Positions 17,005 through 27,142 of a stretch of 64,000 nucleotides of DNA are shown piece by piece. The stretch is from Candidatus Amarobacillus elongatus (GTDB taxonomy: Bacteria > Chloroflexota > Dehalococcoidia > Tepidiformales > Tepidiformaceae): the NCBI GenBank assembly GCA_016703545.1, contig JADJBX010000002.1, positions 496,001-560,000 on the forward strand. The letters run 5' to 3'. The translations under genes and the position numbers were made by a program. The notes beneath the pieces were generated by a model. The model ran no database searches and was not told the origin of the DNA. It worked only from the letters and a program-made list of their open reading frames with translations. The first letter of the stretch is position 1. Each line of letters starts with the position of its first letter.

Positions 17005-18030
17005 GGCAGGATCCCCACCTGGCGCATGAGTTCGAGCGATCCCTTCAAATCGCCGAGGTCGCTCAGGTCGACTTCCGGTGCGTGAAGGCTCTCCACTGGG
17101 GGCAGGTCCTTGTTCGCGGGGATGCCTGCCCACGAGCGGGTACTCGTAGTCATTCGTGGCGAAGTACTGCTGCGCCTTCGGCGAGAGCAGGTACTGGACG
17201 AACTTCTCGGCGGCGTCCTTGTCGCTTGAACTCTTGAGGACGGCGGCCCCGGCCACGAGGAAGATGCCTCCAAGGTCGCCGTTATCGAAGTAGTAGTTGC
17301 GCGCCTTGAACGACTCGCCGCGCTCCGCGAGGAACCGGTAGAGGTAGTAGTGGTTGAGGAACGCAACGTCGATCTCTTTATTGGCGACGGCCTGGAGGGC
17401 GGCGAGGTTGTTGGGGTAGGTTCGCGCGTTGTTCTTCTTCAGCCCCTCAAGGAAGCTGCGCGCGAAGTCCTCGCCCTTCACCACGCGCAGCGCCGTCACG
17501 AATTCGGGGAAGCCGTCGCTGCGGGGGACGATGCCCAGGCGCCCCTTCCACTGGGGGTCCGTGTACGCCGTAATCGTGCCCGGCAGGGTCTTGGGATCAA
17601 CGGTGTCGGTGTTGTAGACGATGACGCGGGCGCGGCCGGAGATGCCCACCCAGAGCCCATCGGGCGACCGGAACGCCGCGGGCACCTTCTCCAGGGTCTC
17701 CTTCGAAAGCTCCGCGAGGCGGCCTTCCGCCTTCAGCGCGCCCAGGGCGCCGACGTCCTGTCCGAAGTACACATCGACGGTGCTCTTGTCGCCCTCTTCG
17801 AGGATGCCGAGGGCCAGGTCCGTGCCGTCGCCGTAGCGTACGCGCACCTTGATGCCCGTGTCCTTCGCGAAGTCCTCCAGCAGTGGACCGACGAGCGTCT
17901 GCGAGCGGCCTACGTAGACGGTGACGACGTCATCGCCGTCGCCCCCGCCGCAGCTGGCGAGCGCGAGGCCGAACGCGGCGGTGAGAGCGGCAAGGATGAC
18001 AAGCCGGGTGGAACGAAGGAGTCGGTTCAT
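17001..18030 (-). CDS. Iron(III) ABC transporter substrate-binding lipoprotein (frameshifted near 3' end)
   Basis: An FbpA/FutA-type ferric binding protein. A lipoprotein signal (MNRLLRSTRL... ALASCGGG, Cys near residue 27) is followed by the mature fold: VTVYVGRSQTLVGPLLEDF, GISGRARVIVYN, and the iron-ligand Tyr pair in FLNHYYLYRF. The frame breaks at about 17129-17133: an extra G in GTGGGCAGG converts the expected V-A-G-I-P-A-N-K-D-L-P-P end into a read-through into the permease frame. With that base removed the protein ends KGSLELMRQVGILP at 17001 and has about 342 residues. The ATG at 18030 overlaps the stop of the upstream lipoprotein gene (ATGA). Confidence 0.85.
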
Positions 18031-19127
18031 TGCGGGGGTGCCTTGAATTGGAACTCGGCCGGGATCGCGAGGGCACGCAACACGGCCTGGTCGTTGAGGG
18101 CGGCGTAGACCTGGGCGGTCGCCGTGGCGGGGAACTCGGCGGTGGCGGGCCGGCTGTAAGCGGCTTCCACCGTCTGAGCCTGGGTGGCCGAGGCCGCCGC
18201 CACGCGCGGGCGGATGGCCTGGAAGAACGCCCACGCCTCAGCCAGGTGGAACTGGCGGTCGGATTCGCGCTGGTCCGCCTCGAGCACCTTCGCGTAGCGC
18301 AGGGTCGAGAGGTACAGGATCGTGTCCAGGTACGAACGGGCGGTGCCGACGGCCTTCGTGAAGGCGGCCGCGTCCTTCCGTTCGCTGGCGGCGAGGGCCG
18401 TGAGCAGCGTCGATTCGAGCGGACGCGCGAGGCGCCCCTGGAGGCGGAAGTCCTCTTCGCGGCCAAGCGCCGTGGCGAGGAGGCCGTTGTTCGGGGAGCC
18501 GGTGCTCGCGTCGCGCGCCCCGGAGAGCGTGGCCCACGCTTCATCGATGCTCGCGCCGGCGGCACGGGCGTCGCCGGCGAAGCGGGCAGCGGCGTCGGCG
18601 AGCGCCTGCATGGCGCGGCCATACATCAGCACCTGGATGCCCTTGTCCACCAGCTGGCGGCGGGCGTTGTCCGAGAGGCCCGCCCCCCGGCCCGTACCCT
18701 CCAGCCCTCCGCGAATGATCGCGTCGATGAACGGCGGTTCGCCGGGAAAGGCCGCGGGGTACTCGCGGGCCGCGAGAGAGGCGAGGCTGCGCAGGGAGCC
18801 GTCGGCCTGCTTCTGGTTCTTGCCGCGCGTGTAGAGCGTCGTCGCGGCCGCCCAATCGACGGTGTCCCCGCGGGCTGCCGCGGAGAGGATCGAGCGAATG
18901 TCCTGCAGGTCCAGTCCGATGGCGAGGTTGAGGTCCTGGTTCGAGGCGGGGAAGTACAGGAGGTCGCCGTAGCCTTCGACCGCCCCGCTGTTACTGGCGC
19001 TGGCGGCGCCGCCGCCGTCGATCACGTCGACGTTCGGGCGGTCCTCGCCCTTGCCTTCCTTGCAGCCGCCGAGCACGAGTGCGGCGCCGACGATGGTGGC
19101 AAACGCGACCACCGCGCGCCTAGGCAC
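18027..19127 (-). CDS. Helical lipoprotein of unknown function, next to iron transporter
   Basis: A 366-residue predicted lipoprotein. GTG start at 19127, signal PRRAVVAFATIVGAALVLGGC with lipobox LGGC. The mature part is almost entirely helical: NQDLNLAIGLDLQDIRSIL, FIDAIIRGGLEGTGRGAGLSD, a GIQVLMYGRAMQALADAA segment, then long helices near FRLQGRLARPLESTLL. No family comes to mind with confidence; helical periplasmic iron-handling lipoproteins (imelysin/EfeO type) are a possible analogy but their HxxE motif is not seen. It overlaps the upstream glycosyltransferase end by eight bases and the ferric binding protein start by four, so all three are coupled. A role in iron capture is inferred from position only. 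Confidence 0.7.
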   Translation of the reverse strand: MPRRAVVAFATIVGAALVLGGCKEGKGEDRPNVDVIDGGGAASASNSGAVEGYGDLLYFPASNQDLNLAIGLDLQDIRSILSAAARGDTVDWAAATTLYTRGKNQKQADGSLRSLASLAAREYPAAFPGEPPFIDAIIRGGLEGTGRGAGLSDNARRQLVDKGIQVLMYGRAMQALADAAARFAGDARAAGASIDEAWATLSGARDASTGSPNNGLLATALGREEDFRLQGRLARPLESTLLTALAASERKDAAAFTKAVGTARSYLDTILYLSTLRYAKVLEADQRESDRQFHLAEAWAFFQAIRPRVAAASATQAQTVEAAYSRPATAEFPATATAQVYAALNDQAVLRALAIPAEFQFKAPPQ

Positions 19128-22100
19128 GGAGCATCTCGCGAACCATGCCCAGCGGCACCCGCCAGAGGTACTGGCCGCTGACAAACGACCGGCCCGCCGA
19201 ACGGCGCCGGTAACTGACGGGAACCTCACGCATCCGCATCCCCTTTCGCAGCAGGTCGAGTGTGAGCACCTGCGCGTAGTTGTAGTCATGGACGATTTCG
19301 GCGACATCGGCGGCGCGCGGCGAGAACGCACGGAAGCCCGTCTGGCCGTCGGCCACGCGCCGCCCGGAGAGCACCACGAGCAGGCCGGTGAAGCAGCGAT
19401 TGGCGAGGCGCCGCGAGAACGCCATTCCCGAGGCGCCGGCGCGGTGGCGCGTGCCGAGAACGTAATCGGCCTCGCCGGCCTCGATGGGCGCGAGCAACCG
19501 GGCCGCCTCGCGGGCGTCGTACTCGCCGTCGGCATCGAGGTAGACCACGGCGCGCGGTTCGAGCCCGCGCGCGACCGCGAGCCCGGAACGCAGGGCGGCG
19601 CCCAACCCGCGCCTGGGTGTGCGAAAGGACGAGTGCACCCATCTCCGTCGCGACCTCCCTCGTTCGGTCCGTCGACCCGTCGTCGACGACCACGACGCGC
19701 TGGTGCGGCACTCCGGACGCGGCGATGGCCGTCAGCACCCCGGGGAGGTTCACCTCCTCGTTGCGGGCGGGCACCACGAACACGACAGGCCGCGCGCTCT
19801 CCGGCTCCAGCGGCGCGCCGAGATCGCGGCCGACGGAGGCGGCAGGTCCTTCGACACCGAGCGTGGCGCAGATGGTGGCGGCGAAATCGGTAATGAACAC
19901 CGGCCGATCGGACGTTGTGCCCGGGGCAAACGCGGGGCCGCGAACGACGCAGGGGATGCGCACCTCGGAGGGGCTCATGTGGCCGTGGCCGCCGATGCCG
20001 ATGCCCTGGCCATGGTCCGCCGTCAGGAGCACCGTCGCGCCGTCGAGGTAGCCTTCACGTTCGCACCATTCGAGAAAGCTGCCAATGCGGGTATCGGTCT
20101 CTTCAATCTTGGCGAGGTACTCGGCGTTGTAGCTGCCGCGCGCGTGGCCGGTCTGATCGACGCTAAGCAGCTGCAGGACGAGCAGTGCCGGGTCATCCAT
20201 CCGCAGGACCGCCTTCGCTTCGGCGACGAGCGCCTCGTCGATGTCGTCGTTGTCCATCACGGCCGTGACGGTGCGGACATCGCGTTCGCCGAAGGCATCG
20301 ATGAGATGGGCGATGCCGACGAGGCGGGCGGGCATGCCGCGCGCCGCAGGACATCGAACACGGACTCGCATTTCACACCGAGGCTGGGGACGAAGTTGCT
20401 GCGCATGCCGTGCGTGGCCGGCGCGGCCCCGGTCAGCATCGACGCGAAGCAGGTCACCGTGCGCGCGGGGTACACCGTGCTCATGCGGGTGAAGGTCGTC
20501 CCCTCGGCGCGGAGGCGGTCGATTACGGGCGTCCGGGCTTCGTCGAGCCGATCGGCGCGGCACCCATCGATGACGATGGCGATGACCCGTCGCGAGCGCG
20601 GCGGCTGCGGCACCGGGGGTTCGAGCACGATGCGCGGCTGCGGCAGTGCGGGCACCCACGTGAAGAACCACTGGTGCAACAACAACCCGGCAACGGCGAC
20701 GGCGCCGCTGAACCCCAGGACCAGCGACACGCTGCCCGCTCCGGGGTCGCCCGTGACGTACAGGACGGCGAACACGAGCATGAGCACCTTCGGCGCCTGC
20801 TCGAGGAAGTTGCCACTCGTCGGGTCCGGGTTCTCGCACACGAGGCGGATGAAGCGGATGCCGTTCGTCCATCGCGTCCCGATGCGCAGGTGGTAGTAAA
20901 TCGTGCCCCAGAGGACCACCGTGAAGCCGAAATAGAACGCGAGCACGACCGCCGCCGCACCGGCCGGGAACGACCCCGTGAGCGCCACGAATGCCCGCCA
21001 GGGCGGCCCACAGCGCCGCGCGCAAACGGAGCGGGAAATCGAACTGCCACCATGCGAGTGCGAGGGGTACCGTGGCTGCGACCCCGGCAAGCCACGCCAG
21101 CGGGGACGCGCCAGGGCCGAGCCCCAGCGCGGCGATCACGCCGAGCACAAAGAGGGTGAACGCGGGTGTGAACGGCTTCCCTTCGTTGACCACGTTCCAG
21201 GTACGGGCGGCAAGCACTTCGAGGCGCGAGGCGCGTTTCGGGGCCGATTCACGCCGGCCGCGGAGGAGCGAGACGCCTTCGGTGAGGGCGAACGCGGCGC
21301 CGGCGGTGAACGAATACGCGAACTTGAGGGCGTGGGTGAGGACCGCGAGTTCGAGGGCATCGCCGGCGGGGATGCCCTGGCTCACGAGCACGGCCGTCAT
21401 GCTCGCCTCATACACCCCGAGGCCGCCGGGGGTCACGTGGACGGCCTGGAAGATGATGGTAAACGCGGTCGCGCCGATTGCGAGCCGCCACGACACGTCC
21501 GCGCCGAGCAGGTTCGCGGCGGCGAAAACCATGCCGGCCTCGAGCAGCCAGCTGATGGCGACCAGGGGCGTGGCGGAAGCGACGCGAGCCACCGGTACCG
21601 CCGCGAGCGCTTCGTGCGCGGCCGTCAGCCGCGGGCGAATAGCGGCGGGCGCGGGTGGCAGCCACCAGCGCACGGCCAGCAACGCCACCGCTCCCGCGAC
21701 AATCACGGCCAGGGCCGCGCGCGCGGCGAAGCCGGTGGCGCCGGCGGTCGTATATGGCGAGATGGCCATCCCCGCGATCGCGGCGAGGCAGACGAAGTCG
21801 AGCGTGCGGGCGGTGACGGTCGTGGCCAGGGCTTCGCGGGCCGGCATCCCGTGGTGTATGGCAAGCGCGGGCCGGAGCACTTCTCCCGCCTTGAACGGCG
21901 CGACGTGGTTCGCGAACAGGCTCGCCTGGAGCACGGAGTGGAGGGTGCGAACCGGCATGCGCGTGGTGGCCAGCAGCCTCCAGGCGATGGCGCGCAGCCA
22001 GAATGCCAGGGTGTACGCAGCCATCGCCAGCGCCACCGGCAGCGGATTGGCGGTGGCAGAACGGGCGGCCGCACGAAGAAGTGAGAGGTCGACGGCGGAC

Positions 22101-22225
22101 GCAGCGACCGCGAACGAGATCGCCCCGGCGGCGAGCCCGACGCCCCAGCGCCACCCGGGAACGCGCAGCCGCTGCAGCGGAGATGGGGCCGGTGCGGCGG
22201 CGATTGGGGTGCGTTCGAAGGTCAT
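19120..22225 (-). CDS. Flippase-like membrane / phosphodiesterase / family-2 glycosyltransferase fusion (three frameshifts)
   Basis: With three single-base corrections this is one open frame of about 1,035 residues. Part 1 (to about 20996) is an LPG-synthase-type flippase membrane domain: SLFANHVAPFKAGEVLRP, VTPGGLGVYEASM. Part 2 (about 20996-19900) adds membrane segments and an alkaline phosphatase/phosphodiesterase domain: RVIAIVIDGCRADRLD, TCFASMLTG, LLQLLSVDQTGHARGS, LLTADHGQGIGIGGHG, all metal-site motifs. Part 3 is a GT2 domain: VVFVVPARNEEVN, VVVVDDGSTDRTRE, VVYLDADGEYD, RVADGQTGFRAFS, like dolichyl-phosphate mannosyltransferases. Breaks lie at 20994-20996 (extra G), 20337-20343 (lost G) and 19615-19617 (extra C). 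ATG at 22225 follows AGGATCGGA. First gene of the operon. Likely builds or translocates a lipid-linked surface sugar. Confidence 0.75.
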
Positions 22226-22343
22226 TCCGATCCTGAGGCTAGCGATGCGGGCTCCCGGGAGCAAACGGGTCCACGCACGAGTTATTTGCATGTACGCCTG
22301 TCAAAGATAAGGTATACCTAAGTTCCCTTGAGGGGTAGTAGAA

Positions 22344-23788
22344 ATGAAACGCGTTTGTTTGTCCATTCTCGCCGGGGCGGTCCTGCTCAGCGCATGCGGA
22401 GGCAGTGACGACGAGGCCACCCCGACCCAGGCCGCCAGCACTTCCGTGCCGGGCAGCGCTTCTCCCGTGGCGACCGCCCCCGCGTCGACCACAAAGGCCG
22501 GTCTCGACACCACCTTCGGCAATGGCGGAATCGCGCAGGTTCCTCTCTCCACCTCGGAACACGACCGGTTCATGGCCGTCACCGTCGCCAAAGATGGGAG
22601 CATCTACGCCGCGGGCTACGTGACGCAGGGCGGCGACCAGGCGATGGCGCTGGCGAAGTACTCGGCCGCGGGCGTGCTCGACAAGTCGTTCGGCAAGGAC
22701 GGCGTCGCGGTCGTGAACGTGGCCTCGGGCGGCAAGACCGCTGAAGTGGCCCGCGCCGTGGCGATCTCGGCGAACGGGAAGATCCTCATCGCCGGCCCGA
22801 TCGAGCACGACACCTCGGCCACCGGCGACGGCGCGAAGGACACGGATGTCGCCGTTCTGCGCTTCGACACGAGCGGCAAACTCGACACCACATTCGGCCG
22901 CGAAGGCATTGCCCGCATCGACTTCGGCGCCGGTAAGGCAACGTCGGCGACCACCTTCGTGGGCGACACAGTCTGGGGCATGGGCGCGCTTGCCGGGGAC
23001 CGCGTGGCGATGTTCGGCACCCGCCACGCCGGCGGCGAGCGGCCGGATGGCGACTACGTCCTCGCCGGCCTCACGTCGGCGGGCGTGCTCGATACCGCAT
23101 TCGGGCAGAACGGCATGACCGTGGTCGACGTGAGCGCGGTCTCCGACAATCCGCGGCATCTGATCGTGGATAAGGATGGGACGATTGTCGCGTCCGGCTA
23201 CAGCACCATCGACGGCGTCGTGCAGCCGGTGCTCGTCCGCGCGTCCGCTGCGGGGCAGATTGACAGGTCATTCGGCACCAACGGCGTGGCGACCGCCCGC
23301 GTGCTCCCCGGCGTGGCCGAGGCGTACTCGGTGGCGAAGCAGGGCGACGCTTACATCGCTGCCGGTATGGCCGAGGCGCCGACACGGCCGAGAAGGTCGA
23401 TCTGATCGTCTACCGCTTCACCAGCTCCGGGCAGTGGGACAAGTCGTTCGGGAGCGAAGGCGTCGCGCGCCTGGACCTTGCGAAGGAAGACGACCGCTCG
23501 CGCAACGTGGCGGTGCTCCCCGATGGCCGTATCCTCGCGGTCGGCAGCGGCAAGATGACGGCCGCGAACATCGACGCGATGGCCACGCTCTGGAGCAAGG
23601 ACGGCAAGGCGGAGAGCGCCTTCGGCACCTCCGGGCGCGTGCTGTCGGACCTTGGCGGCCCCGCGGATGCCTGGTTTGGTGTCGCGGTCTCGCCGGACGG
23701 CAAGAGCGTGGTCGTGGGCGGGTATAAGGGTACGGATGCCAACAGCGGCGGCAACGACGACGCCGTCCTGGCGAAGTTCTCCATCTAA
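22344..23788 (+). CDS. Delta-60-repeat lipoprotein, seven repeats (frameshifted)
   Basis: A secreted lipoprotein: signal MKRVCLSILAGAVLLSACGG with lipobox LSAC, then a Ser/Thr/Pro linker. The rest is a tandem array of about 60-residue repeats each centred on (L/I)D-x-(S/T/A)FG-x-x-G: GLDTTFGNGGI, VLDKSFGKDGV, KLDTTFGREGI, VLDTAFGQNGM, QIDRSFGTNGV, QWDKSFGSEGV and KAESAFGTSGR. Seven units fit a seven-bladed beta-propeller, which is inference. The frame breaks at about 23376-23379 (one base missing in GAGGCGCCGAC); the last 1.3 repeats follow in the next frame to 23788. A hairpin follows. Divergent from the 10-kb glycan/iron operon. Confidence 0.8.
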
Positions 23789-23814
23789 CGCAGCCGGTAG
23801 GGTTGTCTCATCGA

Positions 23815-23842
23815 ACGAGCCGGGGCATCTGCCCCGGCTCGT
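23815..23842 (+). terminator. Hairpin after the delta-60-repeat lipoprotein
   Basis: Perfect 12-bp inverted repeat ACGAGCCGGGGC at 23815-23826 and its complement at 23831-23842 with a four-base loop, 27 bases after the stop codon. It is followed by GCTCGTTTC, a weak T run. Confidence 0.7.
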
Positions 23843-24092
23843 GCTCGTTTCGCCGTTGCGTCCCACCTCAGGGCACGTAGCGAGCGGACAGCACCCCGCC
23901 GGGCGCGCACTTCTGCTGGCCGGCGTGTTCCAGACGTTGAAGGAGATCTTGAACTCCGTGTTCAGCGGGATCCATAGCTCCATGGGGTTCAGGAAGAGAC
24001 GGAAGTCCGTGGAGTTTGGATTCGGGCTCGGAAACGGCGTATCGGCGGTCCGTCAGGGCCCGCTCTCGAGCCCGGGTCAGCCCACCACCCGG

Positions 24093-24452
24093 TCAGTTCC
24101 ACCCGTTCCACGAGGGGGCATCCCCGGCCATTCGAGCCCCGGAGACCGTGAACTGGAACGACTCTCCCCGGTGAATCGTCAGATCCCCGGTAGCATTGGG
24201 CCGCGCCCCGGTCAGCGCCGGATTGGAACAGATGCTGCCCACGGCCGGGGCCGTGAACGTGAGCGGCGGCGAGATCGCTTCGACGTCGACGCTGTTGAGC
24301 GTGGCGATGCGAGCCCGGTACGTGGCCGACTCTCCCGGCGCCAGGGCGGGCGCCTCGGTGGAACACCGGTCCGTTCCGCCGCACCACCCAATCACTTCGC
24401 CTGTCGCGACGTTATACACGTACAAGAAGTACGGCGTCGGGTACAAATCCAC
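24093..24452 (-). CDS. Secreted-protein fragment without a clear start
   Basis: The frame has bona fide protein character: VTYTVVATSDVDLYPTPYF directly upstream of the first ATG, then LYVYNVATGEVIGWCGG, CSTEAPALAPGES and FTVSGARMAGDAPSWNGWN before the stop. The V-x-P-T-P-Y-(Y/F)-I/L-x-V/I-(Y/F)-(D/N) pattern followed by two Cys occurs in domains of secreted actinobacterial-type proteins. Coding similarity continues upstream of the ATG into the 3' end of the neighbouring glycosyltransferase gene with no start codon. This is therefore either a truncated remnant or the tail of a frameshifted gene. Between 23843 and 24092 I see nothing coding. Confidence 0.35.
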   Translation of the reverse strand: MDLYPTPYFLYVYNVATGEVIGWCGGTDRCSTEAPALAPGESATYRARIATLNSVDVEAISPPLTFTAPAVGSICSNPALTGARPNATGDLTIHRGESFQFTVSGARMAGDAPSWNGWN

Positions 24453-24513
24453 GTCCGATGTGGCGACGACGGTGTACGTGACACCAGCTGGAGGCCTGGC
24501 CGGGCGCGCGGAA

Positions 24514-26824
24514 CTACCGCAGGTAACCGGCAGCGCGCGAAACGATGCGGCGAAGGTGGCGGGGGAGGCGACGGTTCGTTTCTATCGCCCGGACGAGGCG
24601 TGATGCGTGTTCGAGCAGCCGGTATGACGGCGACGCGTAGACCCGCTGGAGCTCGGCGCGGGTGCGCTGAAGGTCGGCGCGGAGGGTCGCGGTGTCACTC
24701 CCGCCGACCGCGCGACGAGGGGCGCGGGACGTGGTCAGCAGGCTGGCATGGGCGTACACGGGAGCGGGCGCGCGACGTGTCGGATCAGGTGCGAGGCCGG
24801 GAGATATCGTGATGAGCCCGTGGGTTGCGAGGGTGGTGGACAGGCCGTGCGCGGCGACGAGGAGCGAGAAACGCCCCTCGGCCCAGAGCCGCGCGCTCCA
24901 GCCGAGAGCTTCACGCCGGCCCGGTTCGACCAGGAGAGCGCCAAGCGCATCCGCGAACGCGCGCGGGGTGTCGCCGCGGACGAGGACACCCGTGACGCCG
25001 TCCACGAGCGCGGCGCCGATGCCCCCGGCCTCGAATGCGACGGAAGGCACGCCTGAGGCGGCGGCCTCCATGAACGTCTGACCGAGTGTCTCGTCGCGAC
25101 TGCCGCCGAGGACCGCATCGACCGCGTTGTAGACCATCGCCAGCTCTTCCTCGGATTCGATATAGCCGAGCGGGAAGACGGGAATGCCGCTCGCGAGCCG
25201 CAGGTCGGGCCCGTGGCCGACGGTGACGATGCCGATGTGCAGAGCGGGGAGCAGGTCGAGGGCGGCGGCGAGGCGGTCTACGCCTTTGCGGGTGTCGGCC
25301 AGGTTGGTGGCGGTGATGAGCAGCAATGCGCGGTCCGAGGCAAGACCGAGCAGTTCCCGAGCGAAGGCGGCATCCCTCGGCCGGAACACGGACGTATCGA
25401 CGCCCGCCGACAGTTCGAGCACGGCGCCGGCGGGCGCGGCGGACCCCGCCACCGAAGCGGCATGCGGCGAGAGCGCGGCGAGCGCTGGGCCGACTCCGCG
25501 CGCAAGCAGCGCCTGCTTCGCGTCCCACGCGGTGCGAATGCGTTCCGGCGGGAGTGCCGGGTATTCCCCCGGCGTCGGGCACCGGTCGTCACAGCCTGTC
25601 CGGTAGAGGCCGCAGGCGCCGGGGTAAGCGCACCGCCCGGTGACCGGCCAGAAGTCGTGCAGCACCTGGAGCGCGCGGTGGCGGTCCCGGACGGCGGCAA
25701 GGAGGTCGAGCGCGGCGCCCGTACCGGCGCCGTGCAGGTTCCCCAGCACCACGAGGTCGGGGTCGAAGCGGGTCAGGTGGTCGAGGAACGCGGCGTGCCC
25801 GGCAGCGGGTGGCGACTCGGCCACTTCGTCCTGCAACGCGAAGACGCCGACATCGCATCCGGCGACAGCGGCGGCATCGGCGAGGCGACGGTGGGCGAGA
25901 CCGGCCCCGTGCCGCGGGCCCACGTCGTTCGCGAACGCCAGCCTCGGGGGGCGCGATGGCACCGTCGCGGGCTGGATTGCCGCGCCAGGGTGCGCCGCCA
26001 TGAACGTTCGCCGCACCTGCCGCAGCTCGTCCTGGAATGCCGACGGGTCATGCGTCTTCTGCTCGGCGTGGCGCCGGAACCAGCGAGTTCGGCGCCGACG
26101 ACGGACACGGTCGCCCCGCGGCGGCCATTCGCAGCCAGAGTTCGTAATCCATCGAGTACTGCAGGCTGGCATCGACGTGGCCACCGGCGCGCAGCCAGGC
26201 ATCGCGCGTGAAGAAGGTCTCGGGCTGATACCAAAACTTTCCGTGGAGCCAGTGGCCTTCGAGATCGAGCAGTTCGCCGGGCGAGAGCCGCGAGCCGTCG
26301 GGGCAGCCGGTCATGTGCCAGAACGGCTCCGCATCGCCGATGACGCGCAGCGCACCAGTGTAGAGGTCGGCGGGCCGGTGCCGGTGGTGGAGGGCGAGGA
26401 TGTGGAGGGCGTTGGGCGCGAGGAGGTCGTCGTGGTTGAGCCAGGTCAGCAGTTCGCCTCGCGCGAGGGCCATTCCCTTATTAATCGCGTCTGATTGGCC
26501 GCGATCGGGTTCGCTGATGACGTGCGCGAGGTGTGGGGCGTAGCGCTCGAGGATTGCGGCCGTGCCGTCCGTGGATGCGCCGTCGACGACGATGAGCTGG
26601 ACGTTGCCGTAGTGCTGGTGGATGACGGAGAGCAGGCACTCCTCGAGGAACGCCGCGCCGTTGCGCGTGGGCACGACCACGGAGATCGCCGGGAGGGGAA
26701 AATCGGCCGGGAGGGTGGGCGGACGGGGTGGCGAATACGGCCAGGGTGCGCGCCCGTACGCGAACCGCGGCCGGTCCGTCCCCGCCGGCCCGGGAGCATT
26801 CTTGCCGCTGCGGTCGTCACCCAT
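24514..26824 (-). CDS. Bifunctional glycosyltransferase, GT2-GT4 fusion (two frameshifts)
   Basis: One polypeptide of about 770 residues after two single-base corrections. The N-terminal GT2 domain shows ISVVVPTRNGAAFLEECL, VDGASTDGT, DRGQSDAINKG, LTWLNHDD and the QYSMDYELWLRMA catalytic-base region. The chain then passes without a start codon into a GT4-type domain: LAFANDVGPRHGAGLAHRRL, VLHDFWPVTGRCAYPGACGLY, LITATNLADTRKGVDRL, GSRDETLGQTFMEAAASGVPSVAF. A C-terminal coiled coil (LRADLQRTRAELQRVYAS) is typical of surface polysaccharide transferases. The breaks are a lost G at 26114-26117 and a lost base near 26091. ATG at 26824; the upstream frame lacks a ribosome site. Confidence 0.78.
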
Positions 26825-27142
26825 GCGCCACCGATTGTAGCGGCGGGATTCCGATTCGCCCCGTCCGCCAACGGCTGACCCCTCCCGTTCACTTGCGGCA
26901 ACCCTCATTTCTCCCCGACTCACTCATTTGGTCCCTTCCGCGCGTCGACCATTCCGCTGGGAGCCGTGCGTGATATCGCACTTCTCCTTAACCGTGCACC
27001 GCTTGCGGGGTTTCTCCGGAAGGCCTAAGACGGCGTGCATTGATACGGTTACGCAAGATCTGTCGCGATTGCGGGGAGGGAACGGAAACATGGGACAGAT
27101 GTGGGGATCCCGCAGATCACGCGCGAAAGGGGAGGCCCGGTG
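26825..27142. other. Divergent intergenic region
   Basis: About 318 bases between the GT2-GT4 gene (minus) and the metalloprotease gene (plus). It should hold both promoters, but I cannot pick convincing -35/-10 pairs. GGGGAGG at 27129-27135 is the ribosome site of the metalloprotease gene. A GC hairpin-rich stretch (26990-27040) is present; I looked for a cyclic-di-GMP riboswitch there and did not find the conserved core. Confidence 0.4.

Noticed and set aside
26960..27140. Possible cyclic-di-GMP riboswitch upstream of the metalloprotease
   Set aside because: A few GEMM-like words occur, but in the wrong order and without the paired core.
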